Source: JBBDWJ01 sp040902925 (GTDB lineage Bacteria; Acidobacteriota; Terriglobia; Bryobacterales; UBA6623). From it: 16,749 nt of DNA. The notes under the pieces are model-generated. The model had not been told where the DNA came from. It ran no database searches and saw only the letters and a list, made by a program, of their open reading frames with translations. Location of the stretch: NCBI GenBank assembly GCA_040902925.1, contig JBBDWJ010000255.1, positions 1 to 16,749 of the forward strand. Reading direction: 5' to 3'. The position numbers were made by a program, and so were the translations under genes. Positions 8,395-16,715 of the stretch are shown here, one piece after another (position 1 is the stretch's first letter; the number at the start of each line of letters is the position of its first letter).

Positions 8395-8814
8395 CGAGCT
8401 CGCGGGCGAAGGCGCGCGTGGATTGCCTCCGAACGCTCGTCCTGACGTGCCGCTTTTCCTGGTGGACCAAGACAGCCTCACGTTCCCCTTTGCGAGCCGC
8501 CTCCGCAGTACCACGTCGAAGAAAGGTCCCAGCGCCACCACGGGGCGCCTAACGGCCACTACGCCAAACCGCTTGGCGATCGGCTGCCGCGCTCCAAGAC
8601 GAGCTCCGGGTTCGGCGGTGCTGCCGGGCGGCTCCGCGCTTTCCCGCTCGTCAATCACCCCGGCGCCGGGTATTTTTTAAAAAAAAAACACAGTACCACG
8701 AGATTTCGCAATTGACCCGCTATCGTCCGCAACTCGATGATTACAATGGTTTTATATCAATTGTTCAAAACTTTACCCTCAAGCCACCCGGGGCACAGCC
8801 GCCCGAAATCCGTC

Positions 8815-8820
8815 TATACT
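8815..8820 (+). promoter_or_regulatory. Candidate -10 box for the forward receptor gene
   Basis: TATACT matches the sigma-70 -10 consensus at 5 of 6 bases and lies about 75 bases before the receptor ATG, in an AT-rich stretch. No good -35 is present 16-18 bases upstream (GGCACA is the nearest), so any promoter here would be weak or activator-dependent. Confidence 0.35.
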
Positions 8821-8841
8821 GGCTCAGGATTCGGTTGAGGC

Positions 8842-8862
8842 GGCCGCCTTGGTAAAGCGGCC
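8842..8862 (+). promoter_or_regulatory. Small hairpin in the predicted leader of the receptor mRNA
   Basis: Arms GGCCGC (8842-8847) and GCGGCC (8857-8862) pair perfectly around a 9-base loop, between the candidate -10 and the ribosome site. It is too far upstream to mask the Shine-Dalgarno directly. It could stabilise the leader or be chance. Confidence 0.3.
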
Positions 8863-8893
8863 TGTAATTGTCTTCTTAGAACCTGGAGGTTGA

Positions 8894-11800
8894 ATGAGAT
8901 TGCATCGACGTTGGCTCACTGCCAGCGCGCTCGCGGCGTGCTTAACGCTCGCCGTGCAGGACGCGCGCGCGCAGATTCTTTATGGAGGTGTGGTCGGAAA
9001 CGTCACCGACGCCACGAACGCCTCCGTTCCCGGGGCGACCGTCACGGTCGTCAACCAAGCCACGCAGGCCACGCGCCAGACCACGACGAACGAGGTTGGC
9101 GCTTACAGTTTTTCCACGCTCGCCACTGGTAACTACGAGCTGTCGGTTTCGCTCGACGGATTTCGTACGGCCAGACGCTCGGGTGTCATCATTCCGGTCA
9201 ACAACATCATTCGCGTTGATATTGCCATGGAGCTCGGTGAAGTGACCGAGACGGTAACGGTGGAGGCGTCCAGCCTGCAACTGCAAACCGACCGCGCCGA
9301 AGTGCGCGCGCAAGTGACCGAGGAGTCGCTGCAGAATCTGCCGATTCCTCCCGGACGCAACTACCAGAGCCTGCTGGGCACGATTCCCGGCTTCAGCCCG
9401 CCGTCGAACGCGCACTCGGTTCCCGCGAATCCCTCGCGCTCGCTGCGCTTCAACGTCAACGGCACCTCGGGCAGCAACAACAACACGCGCATCGATGGCG
9501 CCAGCTCCACCAACATTTGGCTCCCCCACATGGTGGGCTACATTCCATCGCTCGACGCGATCGAGACGGTCGACGTCGTGACGAACTCGTTTGACGCCGA
9601 GCAGGGCTTGGCGGGCGGCGCGGCGATCAACGTGCAGATCAAGAGCGGCACGAACGACATCCACGGCTCGGCCTTCTGGTTCCACAACAATAACCAGACC
9701 AAGGCGAAGCCTTTCTTTTCGCCGCAGGGCGCCGCCAATCCCAAGAACGTGTTCAACCAATACGGCGGCACCATCGGCGGGCCGATCGTGAAGAACAGGC
9801 TGTTCTACTTCGCGAGCTGGGAACAGAATACCGACCGCCAGTTCGCTTCCTCGATCCGCAACATCCCGACCGCGGCGATGCGCGGCGGCGACTTGTCGGC
9901 TTCGGCGCGGACGATTTACGACCCGGCGACGGGCGGCCCGAACGGCGCGGACCGATTGCCGTTCGAAAACAACGTCATCCCCACGTCACGGATCGACCGC
10001 AGCGTGGCGCTGATGACCCCGCTGCTTCCGGACCCGACCTTCTCCGGGTCGCAGAACAACTACTTCGCCGCGGCGCCGTTCAAGTTCGACCGCGACAAGA
10101 TCGACACCAAGATCAACTGGAACGCCTCCGAAAAGTTCACGATGTTCGGGCGCTACAACTACCTGGACTACCGCACGGTCAACACGCAATCGTTCGGCCC
10201 CGAGCTCGGCGGCAACGGCGTCACCGGCTTCAGCCAGCCCGGCACCGCTGACGGCAACAGCTACGGCCTGACCATCAGCGGCACCTACGTGGCGTCGCCG
10301 AATTTCGTGACCGACGCCTACTTCGGTTGGTCGAAGATGTCGGGCGACTCGCGGCCTCCGCGGCTCGACGAGAACATCGGGCTGGACTTTCTCGGCATTC
10401 CGGGGACTAACGGCACGCGCTTCTTCGAAGGCGGCTGGCCGCGTTTTCAGATCGACAACTTCGAGCCAATCGGCGTGCCCAACGCCTTCATGCCGTTCCT
10501 GCAGAACGATCCGCAGTTCCAGTACGTCGCCAACGCCAACTGGACCAAGGGCAACCACAGCATTCGCTTCGGCATCGATTTCTACAAGCAGGACATCAAC
10601 CAAACGCAGCCCGAGTTTCCGGGCGCCAATCACGGCGCGCAAGGCGGCTTCCGTTTCGGGCAGGGACAAACGCGGCTGGGCGGCGGCTCGCCGAGCCTCG
10701 CCAACGAGTTCAACTCCTGGGGGTCGTTCCTGCTGGGCGCCACCAGCAACGCCGGTAAGATTCACATGGTGCCCGACGAATTCACCACGAGGACGTGGCT
10801 CTACAGCACCTATGTCCGCGACCAGTGGCAGGTGAGCCCCAAGCTGACGATCAACTACGGCATGCGCTGGGAATACTTCCCGATCCCCACGCGCGCCGAC
10901 CGCGGCATGGAGACGTACGATTTCGAAACCAATGAGATGCTCGTCTGCGGCATCGGCAGCATACCGAAAGACTGCGGCATCAATGTCAGCAAAGCGAACT
11001 TCGCGCCGCGCCTCGGGCTGGCTTACCGCGTCAGCGATACGTTCGTCGTCCGCGCCGGATACGGCGTCACCAACGATCCGTACAACCTGGCGCGTCCGCT
11101 GCGCACGAACCATCCGCTGCTGGTGGCGCTCAATCTGAACGCTCCCAACGGATTCGATCCGGCGACCCAGCTCCAGGAGGGCATCCCGATCATCGAGGAC
11201 CCCGACCTCGGCGACGGCCGGATTTCGATCCCCGGCCAGGTGGCGGTCAACTCGCTGCGTATCGACAACTGGAAGCGCGGTTATATCCAATCGTGGAACC
11301 TGACGCTCGAGAAAGAGATCGGTAGCTGGATCGCGACGGCCGGCTACGTGGCGACGCGCTCGGTCGGTCAGCTCGGGTATCTCGACCGCAACGCGGCGCC
11401 GGTTGGCGGCGGCAATGCGGGCAAGCCATACAACCTGGCATTCGGCCGCGACGCCCTGACACGGCAGGTGACTGCGGTCGGCACCCAGCTTTACGACTCG
11501 TTGCAGACGAGGCTGCAGCGGCGGTCGGCGTCCGGCTATCAAGTGCAGTTCGCCTACACGTTCTCGAAGAACATGGGCATCGCCGGCAACGATAACAGCG
11601 ACGGCGCTCCGCAGATCCACCTGCCGGAGTTTTACCACCTCAACCGCGCGCGGACGACGATCGACCAGACCCACAACTTCCAGGCGACGGGCGTCTACGA
11701 GCTGCCGTTCGGCAGGGGCAAGAAGTGGGCGGCCGGCGGCGGCGCCGCGGCGATCCTGGGAGGCTGGCAGATCAACGCCGTGCTGAGCGCGTACTCGGGT

Positions 11801-12223
11801 ACGCCTTTTAGCATCACCGCCTCGGGCGGTCCCCTGAACGCTCCGGGCAACGCGCAGCGGGCGGACCTGGTGAAAACCGAAGTCGAGAGGATCGGCGGAG
11901 TCGGCCCTGGCCAGACGTACTACGATACGACGGCGTTCGCGGACGTGCGCGAGACGCGTTTCGGAACGGCGGGTTGGAACCTGCTCGATAGCCCGGGCAC
12001 TTTCAACCTCGATCTGGGATTGTTCCGCAACTTCAGCATCAGCGAGCGGATCAACATGCAGTTCCGCGCGGAGGCGTTCAACGCCACCAACACACCGCAC
12101 TTCAGTGCGCCCCAGGGAAACGTCACGAACTCCGCCTTCATGCAAATCAGCGGAGTTCGCGGCACCGGCCGCGAGGGCATTGACGAACGCGTATTCCGGT
12201 TCGGATTACGCATGACGTTCTAA
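8894..12223 (+). CDS. Oar-like TonB-dependent outer-membrane receptor with carboxypeptidase-regulatory domain (second copy)
   Basis: This 1,109-residue protein is built like the reverse-strand receptor. The signal peptide ends at ARA (residue 26). A carboxypeptidase-regulatory domain spans about 28-112 (GGVVGNVTDATNASVPGATV; NEVGAYSFSTLATGNYELSV). The plug spans about 120-255, with NLPIPPGRNYQSLL (148-161), FNVNGTSGSNNNTRIDG (186-202) and VQIKSGTNDIHGSAFWF (247-263). The remainder is the predicted barrel, ending in the aromatic-terminated FGLRMTF. It would take up an unidentified nutrient using TonB/ExbBD energy. The two receptors are clearly diverged outside the shared motifs, so they are not a recent duplication. 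GGAGG at 8885-8889 lies 4 bases before the ATG. A terminator follows at 12244-12277. Confidence 0.9.
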   Translation: MRLHRRWLTASALAACLTLAVQDARAQILYGGVVGNVTDATNASVPGATVTVVNQATQATRQTTTNEVGAYSFSTLATGNYELSVSLDGFRTARRSGVIIPVNNIIRVDIAMELGEVTETVTVEASSLQLQTDRAEVRAQVTEESLQNLPIPPGRNYQSLLGTIPGFSPPSNAHSVPANPSRSLRFNVNGTSGSNNNTRIDGASSTNIWLPHMVGYIPSLDAIETVDVVTNSFDAEQGLAGGAAINVQIKSGTNDIHGSAFWFHNNNQTKAKPFFSPQGAANPKNVFNQYGGTIGGPIVKNRLFYFASWEQNTDRQFASSIRNIPTAAMRGGDLSASARTIYDPATGGPNGADRLPFENNVIPTSRIDRSVALMTPLLPDPTFSGSQNNYFAAAPFKFDRDKIDTKINWNASEKFTMFGRYNYLDYRTVNTQSFGPELGGNGVTGFSQPGTADGNSYGLTISGTYVASPNFVTDAYFGWSKMSGDSRPPRLDENIGLDFLGIPGTNGTRFFEGGWPRFQIDNFEPIGVPNAFMPFLQNDPQFQYVANANWTKGNHSIRFGIDFYKQDINQTQPEFPGANHGAQGGFRFGQGQTRLGGGSPSLANEFNSWGSFLLGATSNAGKIHMVPDEFTTRTWLYSTYVRDQWQVSPKLTINYGMRWEYFPIPTRADRGMETYDFETNEMLVCGIGSIPKDCGINVSKANFAPRLGLAYRVSDTFVVRAGYGVTNDPYNLARPLRTNHPLLVALNLNAPNGFDPATQLQEGIPIIEDPDLGDGRISIPGQVAVNSLRIDNWKRGYIQSWNLTLEKEIGSWIATAGYVATRSVGQLGYLDRNAAPVGGGNAGKPYNLAFGRDALTRQVTAVGTQLYDSLQTRLQRRSASGYQVQFAYTFSKNMGIAGNDNSDGAPQIHLPEFYHLNRARTTIDQTHNFQATGVYELPFGRGKKWAAGGGAAAILGGWQINAVLSAYSGTPFSITASGGPLNAPGNAQRADLVKTEVERIGGVGPGQTYYDTTAFADVRETRFGTAGWNLLDSPGTFNLDLGLFRNFSISERINMQFRAEAFNATNTPHFSAPQGNVTNSAFMQISGVRGTGREGIDERVFRFGLRMTF

Positions 12224-12243
12224 CCCGGATTTTCCGGCAAAGC

Positions 12244-12277
12244 AGGGGCGGCTCTTCAGCAAGGGCCGCCCCTTTTT
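12244..12277 (+). terminator. Intrinsic terminator of the forward receptor gene
   Basis: Arms GGGGCGGC (12245-12252) and GCCGCCCC (12265-12272) form an 8-bp stem, with one added A-T pair at the base and a small inner CTT/AAG stem. Five T residues follow (12273-12277). It lies about 20 bases after the receptor stop, so the next gene should be transcribed from its own promoter. Confidence 0.9.
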
Positions 12278-12333
12278 CGTTCCCTGCCCCGTTTGGATTT
12301 TATGCCCGGTATAGGAAGGATAGAAGGATTTTA

Positions 12334-12365
12334 GTGGAGTGCACCCCGCCGCCCCGTCACTCCAC
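12334..12365 (+). promoter_or_regulatory. Inverted repeat over the first possible start of the defence gene
   Basis: GTGGAGTG (12334-12341) and CACTCCAC (12358-12365) form a perfect 8-bp inverted repeat with a 16-base loop. The left arm contains the GTG at 12339. In RNA it would hide that start codon; in DNA it could be an operator. Two direct GAAGGAT-type repeats (12315-12330) lie just upstream. Confidence 0.5.
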
Positions 12366-15300
12366 CACCCTTCGGTGCTAGTGGCGAGAGGCGATAATGG
12401 TGTCGTGCGTTCAGAGTACACACGCTCCGGTGTGCGGCGGGCTGGCGACGACTATCAGGACATCATCGCTTTGGAAGTGCTTGTCAACTGGCTAGAGCAT
12501 CCCGATCGTTACGAATGGGTGCGTGTCGAGGCGGACGATGCTGGGTTCCTCGATGACGTTGTCGCGTTGCGGGCTGATGGCGTGGTCGAAGCGAGGCAGG
12601 TTAAATTTGCGGCTCACCCCAACGACACCAGCGACCCTTACACCTGGAACGCGTTCCTCAGCGAAAGAAGCTCCAAGACGGGGAAGCCTTTGCGCTCGCT
12701 TCTATCAAAATGGGGAGCAAGCTTCCAGGAACTCCTTGGCGCTTACGAGAACGTCGAGGCAAGCCTAGTCTCCAATAGACGGCCAGGGGATGATCTACAG
12801 AACTCGTTTGGGGCGCCGGGGGTCGTGGACCTTGACAGGATATCCGACGCTACCGTCCGGGGTTCGGTTGTGACACATCTTGGTGGAAGAAAGATTGCAC
12901 GCGAGTTTTTTGCGGCGTTCAAGTTCCAACTCGGCCAGCCGAACTTAGAGGTGCTGGAAGAGTACATTGAGAGCCGCTTTTTGAGGCTCCATAGTGATGT
13001 TGGTGGTTGGCATTCTTTAAAGGATGAACTTCGCAACTGGGTTCGGAAGCGGAATTTACCGCCGCCGGATGGCCGAATCACTCTAGAGGCGATCAAAAAC
13101 GCGGCGAAATGGCAACAGTTGGAGGCCCTTCCAGAAGAGTTTCCGGTACCTGCTGACTTTGTGATACCTGAAGAGCGTTTTCATAGCAGACTAAAGGACC
13201 GGTTGCGCGCCACAGAGAGTGGCTGTGTAGTCCTGATGGGGTTGCCCGGTATTGGTAAGAGCACGTACATCAGTAACTTGTACCGCGAACTTCGCAAAGA
13301 AGATATACCCGTCATTCGACACCACTACTTCCTTTCGGGAGACGGACAGGCTCCATTCCGCTATGACTATTCGAAGGTTGCCATTTCATTGATGTCGGAG
13401 CTTCGAACACATGGTGTTCGTCTCGGAATCGAGTTGCCTCACGGGAACCCGCGCCCTGAAGACTTGCGGGACTGGCTTTCGGAATCCGGACGCCAAGTAT
13501 CAGAGCGCGTTAGCAAGCTGGTGGTGATTCTGGACGGGCTTGATCACGTCTGGAGAGATGCGGGCTCAGTCAGCGACCTCGACAGGTTATTCCAGCTTCT
13601 TACACCGATTCCCCGTGGCGTTGTCTTGCTCTTAGGGACACAGCCGGTCGATTCCTCGCAGCTGCCCAGGCGCCTCTCAGAGTTTGCTCCGAAAGAGACT
13701 TGGCTAAGCCTGCCGGCACTAGAATATAAGGCCGTCCGGCGATGGGCGGAGATCCACGCGAGCGAGCTACGTATTGACCGCGACGGCGGTGTGATGTCGA
13801 ATCGGCTGGACGAGCTCGCAGGTGCATTGTGGACGAAGAGTGAGGGCCATCCGCTTCACCTCCAGTATCTGCTCAAATCTCTCGAACATGTGAGGGGTCA
13901 TATCACCACGCGAGACATATTGCGTCTGCCTGACGCTCTAGGTCGGGACATAACGCAGTACTATGCGCGATTCTGGGAAGAGTTGGACGACGGCTCCAAG
14001 CATGTGCTCTGCCTGTTGGCCACCTGCGACTTCCCGTGGTCTCGTCATGACATTGCCGAGTGTCTAGACCCGTCGGGCAGTAACCTCACCATTGATTCGG
14101 ATATTCGGAAGGTCACACATCTTACGAACCCAAGTCCCTTAGGGCTCCAGTTCGCACATACCAGCCTGCAATTCTTTGTCCGGCAACATGCTGACTATCT
14201 TAACTACGCGCCACGAATTCGTCGTATGGTTCGACAGTGGCTGGAGGTCCGCGCTCCAGATTCTTTTCGTTGGTCGTACGAGTGGCTTCTTGCTGCCGAA
14301 GATGGTGACGAGCAACCTCTTCTGAACGGACCCAGCCGTTCCTGGTTGATCCAAGGGATGGCCCGTCGTTGTCCGACCCAAATTGCCAATCGCATCCTGA
14401 AGCAGAGTGCTTCGCTTGCGCTACAGAAGGGCAAGTTGGACCGGTTCGTGGAGATTGCCCTGCTCTCGGACTATTTGTCTGAAGCACTGGACTCTCGCGA
14501 TTACGTCATCGAGCAGTTGCTGGCCTCTCAACTCGCAATCCGAGAAGACGAAACAATCCTAGATCGGGCACGAGGCGCGACAGGTAGCCTTGGAAATCAG
14601 GAAATCCTCGCTCTTGCGGAGTACTGCCAGCGGAACGGGTTAAGCGACACCGTCAAGGAATGCCTGGATCGGCTGAACTCGCGGATGGACACGGGGCAGA
14701 CAGGGGGACAGGACCTCCATCCACGAATGAATCCTGCGCGTTGCCTTGCACGAACCGCGGCCTTTGCTCCAGGAGTCGAGCCTCGCAAAGTGCTTGATTG
14801 GGTCCGACGGCAGCAAAAGACGAGACTTGCTTCGGAGCTGTGGGATGACTACACGGATTCACTCAAGGCTCACAGACAATCGGAGAGGCTTCGTGGCGCG
14901 GTGGAGGCTAGTGCCGAACTGACCACCGAGAAGGCACGGGCGTTCTCTCGATTGGTGGTATTGGGTTGTGAGGAAGGTTTCGACCCGCTCGCTGGCCGTG
15001 AGGCCCATTCGGGGGATCCGTTCGTGGTGGTGGCGAAAGCCGTGCGTGGTGAGCCAATCGATCTGGGCGGTCCGGTTGATGCGCCCGACGCTTGGGTCCT
15101 TCGACTATCGGAATATGAGTTTTACGAGTACTACGATGCGATGGCGGATTACTTTTGGCGAATGCTCTTTGTGTTCACCGCAAATTGCCTCCTGGGCAAG
15201 GAAGATCAGAATATCAGTCTAATGGAGCCTTTTGCGGGGCAGGGATGGATTAGCACGTTCATGGAACGTAGTGCCGTCGCGTCGAGTGATTTGGCGCAGC

Positions 15301-16715
15301 GGCTTAGGTCGAAGGACGCCATTAGCTACTCTTGGGTATTTGAACAGTTCTCCGAGATTCGTCAGCCCGACTTCGCAGCCGACCGAACCGGTCACGGATT
15401 CGCTGTTGCGGCACGGAAGGCGATCTTTCGGCTAGCAATGGATCTCCAAGCGCTCCAGGCAGCTCGGCGACCTCCCACGATAGAGTTGGAGGACATTGAG
15501 ATCGCTAGCCAGATACCACTCTTCCTGCTGGATGTCTGGATGGAACTTACTCTCGCCTACCGGCGGAATTGGTTTGCCGAGGATGCCTTGGCGGCTGTCC
15601 TGAGGATGATCGAATCAAAACTTGGTTCAACTGTCCAGGACTTTGGCTCCCGGGCAGAACTGTGCGCACGGGCGGCGGAGTTGGCCGCGTCTCATGATAG
15701 AGCGGTTGCAGCGGCAAAATGGGTGCGTGAGTGCTGGTCAAATCTGCTGGCGTACGGTTACCACAAGGACATGTTGCTCGATCAGTGTCTTGATGCTGCG
15801 GAACACCTTCAGAAGGCTGGATGGAGCGGCGATGCGATAAAGATGCTGGAGCGCCTTGCTCCGGCGATCTCGGCTGTGGGGGACTACACCGACGGAGACC
15901 ACACGCGCCATTTTCCCGCCGAACTGGGCAGGCTTTTGTTCAAGGCGGATCCCCCTCGGTTTGTTAGATACCACGAGTGGCTTGGCTCTAGCGGCGAATA
16001 CTGGGACGCTCATTCTATTTTTCAGACCTTTGTGGCGGAGGCGGACCTAGGCAACCGGGTGTTCCGCGCGGTCGCTGAGACTGCGGTCGAAACCAACAAC
16101 CTATCGGCCCTACAAGAACGTTCGAGCGATGGAAATCCGAATGCCGCCAAATGCCTGCGTCGACTGTCGTTGTTCCGGGTACCTGAAGGTGATACCCCAC
16201 AGAGGCAGGGTTCCGCCGCGGCGGACCGACTACCGGTCCAGAATAGTCCAATGCCTGACGTCAGCGATTTTCCTCCGGAGAACTTCGAACACTATTTGGA
16301 GGCCGCCCGTGCTGCCAGACATTACATCGCGGACGGAGAAGTAGACAAGTGGGCGAAGTATTGGGGTAGCCAGGGACATAAGGCAGCTGTGCTTGCTGCT
16401 CTAGAAGTCTATGACAGCAAGAGGTCGTTCTCAGATGGTGACTCGAAACTACGGTTTGATCTTACAATGGAAGTCCGCGGAAAGGACGCTGCCTACCGAG
16501 CCCTTATACAAGTGCAGCGGAAGAGATACGGCTGGAACAGGTACTTCTCGCCACAACAGAATGCCCGCTATGTCTGGACGCAGTTGAGCGAGCTCTATCC
16601 GGACAAATGGTTGGACTTTCTGCAATCCACCTTGATGTCCGATCCTGACCATGTCAATCGGTCGAGCGTCACGGTGCACAGCTATATATCTCGCTTCACT
16701 GCTGTCCGGCTATAA
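12339..16715 (+). CDS. Avs-like antiphage STAND protein: Cap4/DUF4297-type nuclease, NACHT-like ATPase, helical sensor
   Basis: This is a 1,458-residue protein if read from the first GTG. The N-terminal 270 residues look like a Cap4/DUF4297-type PD-(D/E)XK nuclease: DDYQD (37-41), E64, FLDDVV with D72/D73, and ARQVKF with Q87 and K89, fitting the D-Xn-QxK pattern. A linker with PPPDGRITLEAI (241-252) and FPVPADFVIP (268-277) leads to the STAND ATPase. Its Walker A is GLPGIGKST (301-309), Walker B is VVILDGLDH (395-403), a sensor-like strand is LLLGTQPV (430-437), the GxP motif is GHP (503-505), and a winged-helix-like segment covers about 545-580. FAHTSLQFF (605-613) closes the core. Residues about 620-1458 are helical without a named domain and are the likely ligand sensor. 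Antiviral STAND (Avs) proteins share this order: phage-protein binding triggers tetramerisation and DNA cleavage that stops phage spread. The ligand here is unknown. Start choice is uncertain: an in-frame TAG is at 12321, and in-frame GTGs lie at 12339, 12375, 12381, 12405 and 12432; VRSEYTRSGVRRAGDDYQD from 12405 looks like a natural start. G+C is lower than in the preceding gene, which suggests transfer. Confidence 0.85.
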   Translation: MHPAAPSLHHPSVLVARGDNGVVRSEYTRSGVRRAGDDYQDIIALEVLVNWLEHPDRYEWVRVEADDAGFLDDVVALRADGVVEARQVKFAAHPNDTSDPYTWNAFLSERSSKTGKPLRSLLSKWGASFQELLGAYENVEASLVSNRRPGDDLQNSFGAPGVVDLDRISDATVRGSVVTHLGGRKIAREFFAAFKFQLGQPNLEVLEEYIESRFLRLHSDVGGWHSLKDELRNWVRKRNLPPPDGRITLEAIKNAAKWQQLEALPEEFPVPADFVIPEERFHSRLKDRLRATESGCVVLMGLPGIGKSTYISNLYRELRKEDIPVIRHHYFLSGDGQAPFRYDYSKVAISLMSELRTHGVRLGIELPHGNPRPEDLRDWLSESGRQVSERVSKLVVILDGLDHVWRDAGSVSDLDRLFQLLTPIPRGVVLLLGTQPVDSSQLPRRLSEFAPKETWLSLPALEYKAVRRWAEIHASELRIDRDGGVMSNRLDELAGALWTKSEGHPLHLQYLLKSLEHVRGHITTRDILRLPDALGRDITQYYARFWEELDDGSKHVLCLLATCDFPWSRHDIAECLDPSGSNLTIDSDIRKVTHLTNPSPLGLQFAHTSLQFFVRQHADYLNYAPRIRRMVRQWLEVRAPDSFRWSYEWLLAAEDGDEQPLLNGPSRSWLIQGMARRCPTQIANRILKQSASLALQKGKLDRFVEIALLSDYLSEALDSRDYVIEQLLASQLAIREDETILDRARGATGSLGNQEILALAEYCQRNGLSDTVKECLDRLNSRMDTGQTGGQDLHPRMNPARCLARTAAFAPGVEPRKVLDWVRRQQKTRLASELWDDYTDSLKAHRQSERLRGAVEASAELTTEKARAFSRLVVLGCEEGFDPLAGREAHSGDPFVVVAKAVRGEPIDLGGPVDAPDAWVLRLSEYEFYEYYDAMADYFWRMLFVFTANCLLGKEDQNISLMEPFAGQGWISTFMERSAVASSDLAQRLRSKDAISYSWVFEQFSEIRQPDFAADRTGHGFAVAARKAIFRLAMDLQALQAARRPPTIELEDIEIASQIPLFLLDVWMELTLAYRRNWFAEDALAAVLRMIESKLGSTVQDFGSRAELCARAAELAASHDRAVAAAKWVRECWSNLLAYGYHKDMLLDQCLDAAEHLQKAGWSGDAIKMLERLAPAISAVGDYTDGDHTRHFPAELGRLLFKADPPRFVRYHEWLGSSGEYWDAHSIFQTFVAEADLGNRVFRAVAETAVETNNLSALQERSSDGNPNAAKCLRRLSLFRVPEGDTPQRQGSAAADRLPVQNSPMPDVSDFPPENFEHYLEAARAARHYIADGEVDKWAKYWGSQGHKAAVLAALEVYDSKRSFSDGDSKLRFDLTMEVRGKDAAYRALIQVQRKRYGWNRYFSPQQNARYVWTQLSELYPDKWLDFLQSTLMSDPDHVNRSSVTVHSYISRFTAVRL

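Larger units (their letters stand above)
8395..8893. other. Intergenic region upstream of the second receptor, no gene seen
   Basis: The first 260 bases are GC-rich and hold no convincing coding sequence or terminator. A loop-less palindrome CCCGGCGCCGGG (8659-8670) is followed by TATTTTTT and a run of ten A (8679-8688). From about 8690 the DNA becomes distinctly more AT-rich, as expected for a promoter region, leading to the candidate -10 at 8815-8820 and the ribosome site of the receptor. Confidence 0.6.

Noticed and set aside
8137..8658. A minus-strand frame extending into the gap after the TPR gene
   Set aside because: Half of it is antisense to the TPR gene, and the unique part resembles no family and lacks a good ribosome site.
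8659..8678. CCCGGCGCCGGG followed by TATTTTTT as an intrinsic terminator of the TPR gene
   Set aside because: The palindrome has no room for a proper loop (about 4 bp could pair) and lies 265 bases after the stop codon, so it is not called as a terminator.
9986..12145. A 719-codon open frame on the minus strand
   Set aside because: It lies wholly opposite the receptor gene, whose protein is clearly real. The antisense peptide is rich in R, V, A and D, with no recognisable domain, as expected from a GC-rich shadow.
12393..12398. GATAAT as a -10 box for the defence gene
   Set aside because: No -35-like element lies at the right spacing, and a start here would leave only a few bases of leader before the GTG at 12405.
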